Assembly: GCF_028649395.1 (NCBI RefSeq)
Contig: NZ_JAQSUW010000003.1
Coordinates: 1-62,952 of the forward strand
Direction of reading: 5' to 3'
DNA from: Pseudomonas sp. Gutcm_11s
GTDB taxonomy: Bacteria; Pseudomonadota; Gammaproteobacteria; Pseudomonadales; Pseudomonadaceae
DNA length: 62,952 nucleotides
Shown here: positions 1 through 7,580 of the stretch, one piece after another
Layout: each line of letters opens with the position of its first letter
Numbering within the stretch: position 1 is the stretch's first letter
The notes under the pieces: model-generated
Databases searched by the model: none
Told to the model about the DNA's origin: nothing
Seen by the model: only the letters and a program-made list of their open reading frames with translations
Translations under genes and position numbers: made by a program

Positions 1-1041
1 ACGCTCGACGAACTGGTTGAAGGAGCCGGCCAGCTCGCCGAACTCGTCATTGCTCTGCACGCTCAGGCGCTTGGTCAGGTCGCCCTCACCCTTGGCGATG
101 TCGCGCATGGCCTGGCCCATCAGCAGCAGCGGCTGCATCAGCACGCGGATCAGCATGCCGAGCAGCAGCACGGTGGCGACCACCGCCACGACGGTGGCCA
201 CGGCCGCCGAGGCACGGAACTCGTCGAGGGCGGCGAAGGCGGATTCCTGGTCCAGCACCAGCGCCACGTACCAGTTGGCCGAGGGCAGCCCCTCCAGCGG
301 GGTGAAGGCGATGAACTGGGTCTTGCCGTCCACCTCGACCTCGCTGACGCCGGCTTTCACCTGCGGGGTGTCCTGCGGGTACAGCTCCTTGATGTCCTTG
401 AGCGTGTAGTTGCTGTCCGGGTGCAGCAGCACCTTGCCCTGGGCGCTGACCAGGAAGGCATGGCCATGGCCCTGGAACTTCAGCGAGCCGAGCAGCTGGG
501 CGATGCTCTCCAGGTCCATGTCGGCACCGGCGACGCCGACCATCTGGCCGTCACGGCGCACCGGCGTGGCGATGGTGATCACCAGCTTCTTCGACGAGGC
601 GGCGATGTAGGGTTCGGTCAGCACGCTGCCCTGAGCGGCGCTGGCGGCCTGGTACCAGCCGCGCACGCGCGGGTCGTAGTCGGCCGGGCGGTTGCCGGCC
701 GGCACCGAGGTCATCGCGCCGTCGGCTCCACCGAAGTAGGTCAGCTGGAAGCGCTGGCCATACACCGGCAGGTTCAGCGCGGCCAGCAGCGGCTCGCCCT
801 GCTGGCCATTGCTGGAGAACTGCTGGGCCAGCGACTCGACCAGCTGGATGCGCCCATCCAGCCAGGTCTTGATATTGCGCGTGGCCAGGCTGCCGACTTC
901 CTGCAGCGAGGCATGCACGTCCTCGTTCAGCGACTGGCGCTGGCGGTAGTCGTTGAACAGCACGAACAGGGTGAAGGCAACAATCGTCACCAGCGAGGCG
1001 GCCAGCAGGATCTTCTGGCTGAACTTCAGGTTGGAGGGCAT
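1..1041 (-). CDS. Methyl-accepting chemotaxis protein, N-terminal part
   Basis: Reading leftward from an ATG at 1041 gives 347 codons with no stop before the window edge. The protein starts with a short cytoplasmic stretch and a membrane helix at about residues 9-30, followed by a long periplasmic sensor of the dCache type (the WYQAA and DMDL segments are characteristic), a second helix near residue 285, and a HAMP domain ending in the DEFGELAGSFNQF motif. The cytoplasmic signalling domain would lie off the window. The role is a membrane chemoreceptor that passes ligand binding to CheA. The ligand cannot be told; many dCache receptors bind amino acids or amines. Confidence in the family is high. 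Confidence 0.9.
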   Translation of the reverse strand, partial: MPSNLKFSQKILLAASLVTIVAFTLFVLFNDYRQRQSLNEDVHASLQEVGSLATRNIKTWLDGRIQLVESLAQQFSSNGQQGEPLLAALNLPVYGQRFQLTYFGGADGAMTSVPAGNRPADYDPRVRGWYQAASAAQGSVLTEPYIAASSKKLVITIATPVRRDGQMVGVAGADMDLESIAQLLGSLKFQGHGHAFLVSAQGKVLLHPDSNYTLKDIKELYPQDTPQVKAGVSEVEVDGKTQFIAFTPLEGLPSANWYVALVLDQESAFAALDEFRASAAVATVVAVVATVLLLGMLIRVLMQPLLLMGQAMRDIAKGEGDLTKRLSVQSNDEFGELAGSFNQFVER

Positions 1042-1402
1042 CGCAAGATATCCATAAGTGGCTGGCAGGGTATGCCGGTACCGCGCCGGCTCGTGCCCGG
1101 CGGCGGGTCATAGATCCATGGCGAGCGCCCGCGGGAGCAGGATTCGCCAGGACCGCAGGCATCGGATTGCGATGCGCTGCAGGCCCTCACCGGTTCTAGT
1201 GGTAGTTATGTCCGGATGGGCCCTGGGAGCCTCCGGACAGAGGCCGCCCGGAGGTCGCTGAAAATACCGGCATTCTGCTACTAACCATAGCCCCGCCGTG
1301 AGACGGTTTTGCGGCAAAGATGTGTAGCTTTGGGCCGGTCCATCCCTGGCCCGAACCACCCTGTTTGGGCCCTTGCTGCATACCGCCCCTGCGGCAACAC
1401 AA

Positions 1403-1439
1403 GTTGCAACGAATGCCCCGATCAGGAGTTCGTTGCGAC
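1403..1439. promoter_or_regulatory. Inverted repeat, possible operator
   Basis: GTTGCAACGAA and TTCGTTGCGAC form an 11-bp inverted repeat with one mismatch and a 15-nt spacer. It lies just upstream of the candidate promoter at 1442-1472 that faces the acetoacetate-decarboxylase-like gene. It could be an operator or a stem-loop; no T-run follows, so a terminator is unlikely. Confidence 0.35.
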
Positions 1440-1441
1440 GC

Positions 1442-1472
1442 TTGACCTTAAAGTTAAGTTAAAAGTTAGGGT
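1442..1472 (+). promoter_or_regulatory. MerR-type promoter (long spacer) for the ADC-like gene
   Basis: TTGACC at 1442-1447 and TAGGGT at 1467-1472 are separated by 19 bp, the unusually long spacer found in MerR-controlled promoters. The spacer begins with the motif ACCTTAAAGTTAA, which nearly repeats in the leader of the merR-type gene at 3113 (ACCTTGATGTTAA on the minus strand). Control by that regulator is an inference. The remainder of the 521-bp gap 1042-1562 shows no gene or other clear signal. Confidence 0.45.
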
Positions 1473-1562
1473 GCCTGCCCAGTGGCTCTCCCACAGAGCC
1501 CTGGCGCAGACGCGATCTGCGCGGACATCAACCATCACGCAGATAGCGGAGATCCAGAAAGC

Positions 1563-2561
1563 ATGAAAGTCAGAAACATCGCGGTAATGGCGGGCCTGTT
1601 GCTGAATGTCGTGGCAGCCTCTGCCTGGGCGGACGGCGCGACCAATGCCCCGCAAGCCACCACCACCATCGCCGGCCAGGCCATCCCGGTGGTCGCCGGC
1701 GGCCTGTACGACCGCTATCACTCCAACCCGCCGCTCTCGGTCATCGCCAGCGAGGCACCGGACATCGACCTCAGCTGGTTCAAGGGGCTGCAGAAGACCA
1801 AGGTCGACATCGGCTTCGAGTCCTATTCGCCGAACTTCTACTACCGCAACAGCCGCGTCACCGCGGTGTTCACCGCTGACCTGAAGCGACTGCGCGAACT
1901 GATGCCCGCCGCCGTGCTGGAACAGGTGCAGCCGCTGCAGGTCTGGCCCGGTCGTGGCCTGGTCGCCCTGACCGCCTACGCCTACCACTACTGCGACAAC
2001 GACAGCTACAACGAGATCGCCCTGTCCATCGTCACCAACAAGCCCGGCAACGCCAACCTGGGCCCCATCAGCCTGGTCAGCCAGTCGCTGTCGAAGGACC
2101 TCTGGGGCTACGTGCTCAAGCTGCCGGTCAACACCGAACTGGCCCGCGTGCGCGGCGTGGTTGGCTACAACCTGCCGAAGTGGCTGACCGGCATCGACTA
2201 CAAGCAGACCGACAAGACGGTGGTATTCGAGATCACCGACAGCGAGACCGGCAAGCTCGACGTCACCCTGGAAACCGCCAAGCTGGACGACCTCTCCCGG
2301 GAGCCGGAGCTGGTCACCAACAGCTTCACCAACATCGGCCACGACGGCCAGCTGGCCTACGGCTACGCGGTTTCGCGCCAGCAGAGCCATGCCTCCAGCG
2401 GCGACGAAGAAACGGTGAAACTGCAGCTGAACGACGGCAGCCTGTCGACCTACATCAAGTCGCTGGATCTGGGTGAAATGGTGAAGTACGAGTACGTGCC
2501 GGAGTTCCAGAGCGCGCTGTACGCACCCGCCCCGCTGCAAAGCCTGCTCGACGGCGAGTGA
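1563..2561 (+). CDS. Exported acetoacetate decarboxylase-like protein
   Basis: 332 residues from the ATG at 1563. Residues 1-22 form a signal peptide (hydrophobic core AVMAGLLLNVVAAS, cleavage after AWA), so the product is probably periplasmic. The rest has the layout of the acetoacetate decarboxylase superfamily: the GYNLPKW segment places Lys206 where the Schiff-base lysine normally lies. Classical acetoacetate decarboxylases are cytoplasmic and about 245-260 residues, so this longer, secreted member probably has a different, unknown substrate. It is convergent with the MerR regulator and has a MerR-type promoter. An in-frame upstream ATG at 1482 is rejected because it would bury the signal peptide. 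Confidence 0.65.
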   Translation: MKVRNIAVMAGLLLNVVAASAWADGATNAPQATTTIAGQAIPVVAGGLYDRYHSNPPLSVIASEAPDIDLSWFKGLQKTKVDIGFESYSPNFYYRNSRVTAVFTADLKRLRELMPAAVLEQVQPLQVWPGRGLVALTAYAYHYCDNDSYNEIALSIVTNKPGNANLGPISLVSQSLSKDLWGYVLKLPVNTELARVRGVVGYNLPKWLTGIDYKQTDKTVVFEITDSETGKLDVTLETAKLDDLSREPELVTNSFTNIGHDGQLAYGYAVSRQQSHASSGDEETVKLQLNDGSLSTYIKSLDLGEMVKYEYVPEFQSALYAPAPLQSLLDGE

Positions 2562-2581
2562 TCTCATCGTACGCCGGAGCG

Positions 2582-2614
2582 GCGCAGGCCAGCAGTCGAG
2601 TGGCTGGCCTGCGC
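2582..2614. terminator. Bidirectional terminator between convergent genes
   Basis: GCGCAGGCCAGC and GCTGGCCTGCGC form a perfect 12-bp stem around a 9-nt loop, followed by a short T tract. It lies between the ADC-like gene and the convergent MerR gene and probably serves both. Confidence 0.75.
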
Positions 2615-2627
2615 TTTCGCTAACGCC

Positions 2628-3113
2628 CTAGCGCTTGCCGGCGGCCCGCCCCCGGCTCGACTTGCCCAGGACCTTGGCGTCCTCGGCCTCCATCAGCGGG
2701 CCATCCATATCGCCCAGCTGCATGCGTGACAGCACGCGCTTGGCGTTGGTCGCACAGTCGATATCGTCCGGCTTCGCCTCGATCTCGGCGATCAGCGCCA
2801 CCAGGTGCACCTTGCTCTGCGCCAGACGCTGCTCCAGCGCCTCGATGTCCTGCACCTTGCCGCGCAGGGTGTCGAGCAAGGTGCCGTGCTGCCACTGGGT
2901 CAGGTCGGATGGCAGCAGCGTGCGCAGTTCCTCGAGGCTGAAACCGGCCTTCTGCGCCGTGGCGATCAGGTTGAGCACCAGCACCGCTTCGGCCGGATAG
3001 CTACGGTAGCCGTTGGCCTGACGCTCGACCGTGCGCAGCAGGCCGATACTCTCGTAGAAACGAATACGCGAAGGCGCCAGGCCCGTGCGCTCCGCCAGTT
3101 CGCCGATCTTCAT
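2628..3113 (-). CDS. MerR family transcriptional regulator
   Basis: 161 residues. The N-terminus MKIGELAERTGLAPSRIRFY is the classic MerR winged-helix start, followed by the second helix/wing region (NGYRSYPAEAV) and a dimerisation coiled coil at about residues 75-125. The C-terminal part is short, with a single Cys near residue 119 and no cysteine cluster like those of metal sensors, so an organic or redox signal is more likely. MerR proteins twist promoters with 19-20-bp spacers. The matching motif in its own leader and ahead of the convergent gene at 1563 suggests autoregulation plus control of that gene. The catalase gene lies upstream on the same strand, separated by a 137-bp gap. Confidence 0.85.
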   Translation of the reverse strand: MKIGELAERTGLAPSRIRFYESIGLLRTVERQANGYRSYPAEAVLVLNLIATAQKAGFSLEELRTLLPSDLTQWQHGTLLDTLRGKVQDIEALEQRLAQSKVHLVALIAEIEAKPDDIDCATNAKRVLSRMQLGDMDGPLMEAEDAKVLGKSSRGRAAGKR

Positions 3114-3148
3114 GTCGCCGGTGCTCCTCGTTCAGGTGCGAGCTGATA

Positions 3149-3170
3149 TTGAGGTTCACTTTAACATCAA
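3149..3170. promoter_or_regulatory. Dyad operator ahead of the merR-type gene
   Basis: TTGAGGTT and AACATCAA form an 8-bp dyad with one mismatch and a 6-bp spacer, centred about 45 bp upstream of the MerR start codon. On the minus strand the sequence reads ACCTTGATGTTAA, close to ACCTTAAAGTTAA at 1445-1457. It is a likely autoregulatory site. Confidence 0.5.
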
Positions 3171-3250
3171 GGTTTCACCAGCCCGTAGTCGCGCGCCCAG
3201 ACTGGCGATCGGCGGCAGAGCCCGAGGCATGGGCCCTGCCGATGGCTGAG

Positions 3251-4693
3251 CTACTGCACCAGTCGCTTGATCGCCGCGGCCACCCCGGCACCGTAGGCCG
3301 GATCGGCCTTGTTGCAGTTGCCGATATGCCGCTCGATCACCTGTTGCGAGGCACCGCCGATGGCCCGCGCGGTGTTGTCAAACAGCGCCTGCTGCTGCGC
3401 CGGCGACATCAGGCGGAACAGTGCGGCGGGCTGCGAGTAGTAGTCCTCGTCGACGCGGTGGTTCCAGTGGTCGGCGGCGCCTTCCAGGCTCAGCGGCGGC
3501 TCGGCGTACTCCGGCTGTTCGGCCCACTCGCCGTAGCTGTTCGGCTCGTAGGCCAGGCGCGCGCCCTGGTTGCCGTCGACGCGCATCTGGCCGTCGCGGT
3601 GGTAACTGTGGAACGGGCAGCGCGGCGCGTTGACCGGTATATGGCTGTTGTTGACGCCCAGTCGGTAGCGCTGCGCATCGCCGTAGGAGAACAGCCGGCC
3701 CTGCAGCATTTTGTCCGGTGAGAAGCCGATGCCGGGCACCACGTGCGCCGGGTTGAACGCAGCCTGTTCTACCTCGGCGAAGACGTTCTCCGGGTTGCGG
3801 TTGAGCTCCAGCGTGCCGACCTCGATCAGCGGGTAGTCCTTGTGCGGCCAGACCTTGGTCAGGTCGAAGGGGTTGATCGCGTAGCTGCCGGCATCCTTCT
3901 CCGGCATCACCTGCACGTAGAAGGTCCAGCGCGGGAAGTTGCCCTGCTCGATGTTGTCGTAGAGGTCGCGCTGGCTGCTCTCGCGGTCGCCGGCCACCAC
4001 CTGCCCCGCCTCGGCGTCACTGAGGTTGCGGATGCCCTGCTGGCTCTTCCAGGTGAACTTGACCCAGTGCCGCTCGTTGGCCGCGTTGATGAAGCTGAAG
4101 GTGTGGCTGCCGAAGCCGTGCATGTGTCGGTAGCCGTCGGGGATGCCGCGGTCGCTCATGACGATGGTGACCTGGTGTAGCGCCTCCGGCAGGTTGGTCC
4201 AGAAGTCCCAGTTGTTCTGCGCGCTGCGCATGCCGGTGCGTGGGTCGCGCTTCACTGCGTGGTTGAGGTCGGGAAACTTCAGCGGGTCGCGCAGGAAGAA
4301 CACCGGCGTGTTGTTGCCCACCAGGTCCCAGTTGCCCTGCTCGGTGTAGAACTTGATGGCGAAGCCGCGGATATCGCGCTCGGCATCCGCCGCACCGCGC
4401 TCGCCGGCGACGGTGGAGAAGCGCACGAAGATGTCGGTCTGCTTGCCCACCTCGGAGAACAGCGCGGCGCGGGTGTAGCGGCTGATGTCCTGGGTCACGG
4501 TGAAGGTGCCGTAGGCGCCGGAGCCCTTGGCGTGCATGCGCCGCTCGGGGATCACCTCGCGGTCGAAGTGGGCGAGCTTCTCCAGGAACCACACGTCCTG
4601 CAGCAGCGCCGGGCCGCGCGGGCCGGCGGTCTGGATGTTCTGGTTGTCGACGACGGGCGCGCCGACGGCGTTGGTCAGTTTGTTCTGCGACAT
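3251..4693 (-). CDS. katA: Monofunctional haem catalase, small-subunit type
   Basis: 480 residues, the usual length of clade-3 small-subunit catalases, closely resembling Pseudomonas KatA. It degrades hydrogen peroxide to water and oxygen. Visible landmarks are the distal His54 in [12 protein letters not shown], the haem-pocket Asn in [10 protein letters not shown] (127/128), and the proximal Tyr in the haem-ligand motif [14 protein letters not shown]. No signal peptide is present, so it is cytoplasmic. A good ribosome-binding site (AAGGAG) precedes the ATG at 4693. It is the last gene of a leftward operon with hydrolase and isochorismatase-family genes. The symbol rests on sequence resemblance; katE-type enzymes are longer and differ at the N-terminus. 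Confidence 0.92.
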   Translation of the reverse strand: MSQNKLTNAVGAPVVDNQNIQTAGPRGPALLQDVWFLEKLAHFDREVIPERRMHAKGSGAYGTFTVTQDISRYTRAALFSEVGKQTDIFVRFSTVAGERGAADAERDIRGFAIKFYTEQGNWDLVGNNTPVFFLRDPLKFPDLNHAVKRDPRTGMRSAQNNWDFWTNLPEALHQVTIVMSDRGIPDGYRHMHGFGSHTFSFINAANERHWVKFTWKSQQGIRNLSDAEAGQVVAGDRESSQRDLYDNIEQGNFPRWTFYVQVMPEKDAGSYAINPFDLTKVWPHKDYPLIEVGTLELNRNPENVFAEVEQAAFNPAHVVPGIGFSPDKMLQGRLFSYGDAQRYRLGVNNSHIPVNAPRCPFHSYHRDGQMRVDGNQGARLAYEPNSYGEWAEQPEYAEPPLSLEGAADHWNHRVDEDYYSQPAALFRLMSPAQQQALFDNTARAIGGASQQVIERHIGNCNKADPAYGAGVAAAIKRLVQ

Positions 4694-4705
4694 CAGGGTT
4701 GCTCC

Positions 4706-4846
4706 TTAAACCAGTTCGCCGAGCAGCTCGGCGGTGGTGACGATGGCGTGGGCAAAGGTCGGCCCGGTGAGCTTGCCGCCCTCGCTGAGAAAGTCGTTGT
4801 AGGGGTCGACCAGCAGCAGGCCGGTGTCCTGTTTCGAGTAACTCAT
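4706..4846 (-). pseudogene. Internally deleted isochorismatase-family relic
   Basis: A 46-codon open frame between the exported-protein gene and catalase. Its first ~26 residues contain LLLVDPYNDFLSEGGKL, a textbook N-terminus of isochorismatase-family cysteine hydrolases, with the first catalytic Asp. Its last ~20 residues (GPTFAHAIVTTAELL) look like the C-terminal end of the same family. The central ~150 residues with the catalytic Lys and Cys are absent, and the frame remains open, so an in-frame internal deletion is the simplest reading. The reading of the C-terminal part rests on family knowledge, not alignment. No enzymatic activity is expected; it may persist as a spacer in the operon. 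Confidence 0.6.
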
Positions 4847-4894
4847 GACGTTCTCCACCGTTGTCGCGACGCCGGGTTGGCGCCGCGTGGCTCG

Positions 4895-5635
4895 TCACTT
4901 GTCGGTGGCCTTCCAGGTAGCCGGCAGGCTCAGGTCGCCGGAGGCCACGTCCCACACGCTGCTCACGCACAGCAGCGGGTTGTGCAGGTCGGCGTTGACC
5001 TGCAGGGCGGCGGTCACCCCGTCGTAGTTGAAGCTTTCGGGGAAGCCGACAGCTTTCAACGGCACGCGAATCTGCGCGGCGTCTTCCTTGACGCTGAGGT
5101 CGTAGCCGGGCGAGTCGATGTAGATCGGCGCGCCGGGCCAGGTCGGCGGCAGCTTGGGTTTGGTGCCCTCGGGGATGTCGCGCACCTTGAGTCCGGACGG
5201 GCCGCAGGTCGCATCCTTGGTCAGCACCACCCAGTGCGAGTGCCACAGGCCGCCGTCGTTGTCCTTCTTGCCGTCGCCGTTCTCGTCGAGCTGCGGGGTG
5301 TCGTCGAAGTCCGGGTGCGAGGTCAGCGCCAGGGCGAGGATGCCCGAGCCCTGTTCGAAGCCGACCGAACCGCTGTCCAGGCTGGTGGGCCAGACGTAGC
5401 TGTAGACCTCGGCACCGGCGAAGCTGCCCTTGGGCGACGGGGTGCGGCTGCCAGCCTTGCCGTCGACCAGTTGCTCGAACACCAGCATCTCGCCGTCACG
5501 CGACACCCGCGTGTGCACCAGGTCGAACGCCGCCTCGACCTTGTCGCTCTTCTCGCTGTGGATGCCACCCGGTTCGTGGGCCATGACCGGCGCGACGAAC
5601 GTGCCGGCGAGGATGCTCGCCAGGACGCGTTTCAT
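4895..5635 (-). CDS. Exported protein of unknown function
   Basis: 246 residues from the ATG at 5635, which overlaps the stop of the upstream isochorismatase gene by 4 bp (ATGA), indicating translational coupling. Residues 1-19 form a signal peptide ending at VMA, so the mature protein is probably periplasmic. It contains an Asp/Asn-rich segment (FDDTPQLDENGDGKKDNDGG) that resembles a calcium-binding loop, an adjacent WHSHWV motif, and two cysteines (CGPSG and LLCVSS) that could form a disulfide. I do not recognise the family. Its place in an operon with hydrolases and catalase suggests a role in the same stress or detoxification response. Confidence 0.75.
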   Translation of the reverse strand: MKRVLASILAGTFVAPVMAHEPGGIHSEKSDKVEAAFDLVHTRVSRDGEMLVFEQLVDGKAGSRTPSPKGSFAGAEVYSYVWPTSLDSGSVGFEQGSGILALALTSHPDFDDTPQLDENGDGKKDNDGGLWHSHWVVLTKDATCGPSGLKVRDIPEGTKPKLPPTWPGAPIYIDSPGYDLSVKEDAAQIRVPLKAVGFPESFNYDGVTAALQVNADLHNPLLCVSSVWDVASGDLSLPATWKATDK

Positions 5636-6201
5636 GCCGCGTTCCTCGCGTGCTGGCCGAGGTAGTCGGCGGTGGAGATCACCGGCGCATAGCCGAACTT
5701 CAGCGCCGCCATGAAGGCCGCATGCACATGGGCGGCCGGCACCTTGACCCCGTCGAATTCCAGGTCGAGGGTGGCGCAGGCGTCGTGCAGCACGGTGGTC
5801 TGGTAGCCGAAGTCGACCGAGGCGCGGGTGATGCCATCCACGCACATGTGGCTCATGTTGCCGACCACCACCACCTCGCTCACCCCGGCCTTGTCGAGGA
5901 TCGGCTTCAGCTCGGTCTCGCGGAACGAGTTGATGTAGTGCTTGAGCACCACCGGCTCGCCCGGCTGGTTGATCACGCTCGCATGCAACTGCGCGCCCTC
6001 GCTGTTCGGCCGGAAGAAAGGTGCGTCCTGGCTGGTGAACTCGTGGCGAATGTGCACCACCAGGTCGCCGCTGTCGCGGAACGCCGCGATCACCTGGGCC
6101 GCCTTGGCTGCAGCCGCCTCGACCTTGCTCAGGGTCCACAGGCCGCCGGGGAAGTAGTCGTTCTGGATGTCCACCACGATCAATGCCTTCTTGCCGCTCA
6201 T
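5632..6201 (-). CDS. Isochorismatase-family cysteine hydrolase
   Basis: 189 residues, the usual size of nicotinamidase/isochorismatase-like hydrolases. The catalytic triad is visible: Asp11 in VVDIQNDYFPGG, Lys87 in PVVLKHYINSF and Cys120 in GNMSHMCVDGITR. These enzymes hydrolyse amide or vinyl-ether bonds in small molecules; the MCVDGITR motif occurs in many stress-associated members of unknown substrate. It follows the alpha/beta hydrolase gene by 52 bp and overlaps the next gene by 4 bp. Likely cytoplasmic. Confidence 0.88.
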   Translation of the reverse strand: MSGKKALIVVDIQNDYFPGGLWTLSKVEAAAAKAAQVIAAFRDSGDLVVHIRHEFTSQDAPFFRPNSEGAQLHASVINQPGEPVVLKHYINSFRETELKPILDKAGVSEVVVVGNMSHMCVDGITRASVDFGYQTTVLHDACATLDLEFDGVKVPAAHVHAAFMAALKFGYAPVISTADYLGQHARNAA

Positions 6202-6253
6202 CTCGTCTCTCCTTTATCTGAGGCCCGCCGGGATTCGGCGGGCGCATGAGTGC

Positions 6254-7237
6254 TCAGCCGCGCAGGAACGCAAGCATGTCCGCGCCGAGTTTTTCCTTGT
6301 GGGTGTCGGTGATGCCGTGGGGGGCGCCGGGGTAGATCACCAGCTTGGCGTGCGGCACCAGCTTGGCCGAGGCACGTGCCGCCGCATCCACCGGCACGAT
6401 CTGGTCGTCGTCGCCGTGCAGGATCAGGGTCGGCACGTCGAACTTCTTCAGGTCGGCGGTGAAGTCGGTCTCGGAGAACGCCTTGATGCAGTCGTAGGCG
6501 TTCTTGTGCCCGGCCATCATGCCCTGCATCCAGAACGCGTCGATCACGCCCTGGGAGGGCTTGGCGCCCGGCCGGTTGTAGCCGAAGAACGGACCGCTGG
6601 CGACGTCCTTGTACAGCTGCGAACGGTCGGCGATGGAGGCCGCGCGAATGCCGTCGAACACCGAGATCGGCAGGCCGCCGGGATTGGCCTCGGTCTGCAC
6701 CATCAGCGGCGGCACCGCCGCGATCAGCCCGGCCTTGGCCACCCGCGAGGTACCGTGGCGGCCGATGTAGCGCGCCACCTCGCCACCGCCGGTGGAGAAG
6801 CCGAACAGCGATGCGCCGCGCACGTCCAGGTGCTCCAGCAGCTGCGCCAGGTCGTCGGCGTAGGTGTCCATCTCGTTGCCGTTCCACGGCTGGCTGGAGC
6901 GCCCGTGGCCACGCCGGTCATGGGCGATCACCCGGTAGCCGTTGTTGGCCAGGAACAGCATCTGCGCCTCCCAGCTGTCGGCGTTGAGTGGCCAGCCGTG
7001 GCTGAGCACCACCACCGGTCCGCTGCCCCAGTCCTTGTAGTAGATCTGTGTGCCGTCACGCGTCGTGATAGTGCCCATGCTCTTGCTCTCTCCATTGCGG
7101 GGTTGGGGGTTGGCATCTGTCGCACCACTGCCCACGCAGCCAACGAGTGGCAACGTCAGGGCGGCGACTGCCGCGGCGGAGCCGATCAACAGCGCACGGC
7201 GCTGCCGATCGACCGCCGGGTCGTGCTCGGTCGTCAT
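6254..7237 (-). CDS. Alpha/beta hydrolase with Tat/lipoprotein-like signal (chloroperoxidase/arylesterase type)
   Basis: 327 residues. The mature part is a cofactor-free haloperoxidase/perhydrolase-type alpha/beta hydrolase: oxyanion region [13 protein letters not shown], the HDRRGHGRS motif, nucleophile elbow GFSTGGGE (Ser148), acid in HGDDDQIVP, and His in APHGITD. The elbow more often reads GFSMGGGE. An N-terminal extension holds twin arginines (13-14), a hydrophobic stretch and a lipobox-like LVGC (Cys34), so the enzyme is probably exported folded and perhaps anchored as a lipoprotein. It is the first gene of the operon ending with catalase and is divergent from the STAND regulator. Alternative internal start: Met54 would remove the signal and leave a canonical cytoplasmic enzyme. 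Confidence 0.87.
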   Translation of the reverse strand: MTTEHDPAVDRQRRALLIGSAAAVAALTLPLVGCVGSGATDANPQPRNGESKSMGTITTRDGTQIYYKDWGSGPVVVLSHGWPLNADSWEAQMLFLANNGYRVIAHDRRGHGRSSQPWNGNEMDTYADDLAQLLEHLDVRGASLFGFSTGGGEVARYIGRHGTSRVAKAGLIAAVPPLMVQTEANPGGLPISVFDGIRAASIADRSQLYKDVASGPFFGYNRPGAKPSQGVIDAFWMQGMMAGHKNAYDCIKAFSETDFTADLKKFDVPTLILHGDDDQIVPVDAAARASAKLVPHAKLVIYPGAPHGITDTHKEKLGADMLAFLRG

Positions 7238-7580
7238 CGATCTTCTCCAGATGGCCTGGCAGGCAGGCGAGGCTGCAGAAGGCCCGGATCAGCGCACAGA
7301 AGTGGCTGGCGGGTGAGCAGCGCTGCTGATGGTCGCGTCCTGCACATGGAGCCTCCGGCGGTGTTCGGCGGCAGCCTGGGAGGCGCCGCAAACCTGTTAG
7401 AACGGGAGGCTAGCGAGGCGGCAGAATCAGTTCCTTGGGAAAACCTGAAGAATCCTGAATTCTGTGTTTAGCTTAGGCATCGCGGCGGTAAGGCAACGCC
7501 GAGTTGCGTCGAGTCTGGTGACTTCAAATAGTCATCTTCGCCGATCGACGCCGATATCAACCCGAGCGCGAGACCGCTCC
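7238..7580. promoter_or_regulatory. Divergent intergenic region (hydrolase operon / STAND regulator)
   Basis: A 343-bp gap between two divergent genes, so it must hold both promoters. The interrupted palindrome AGAATcctgaATTCT at 7449-7463 is the only distinct dyad seen, within a locally AT-richer stretch (about 7425-7480). No confident -35/-10 pair can be named. Confidence 0.4.
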
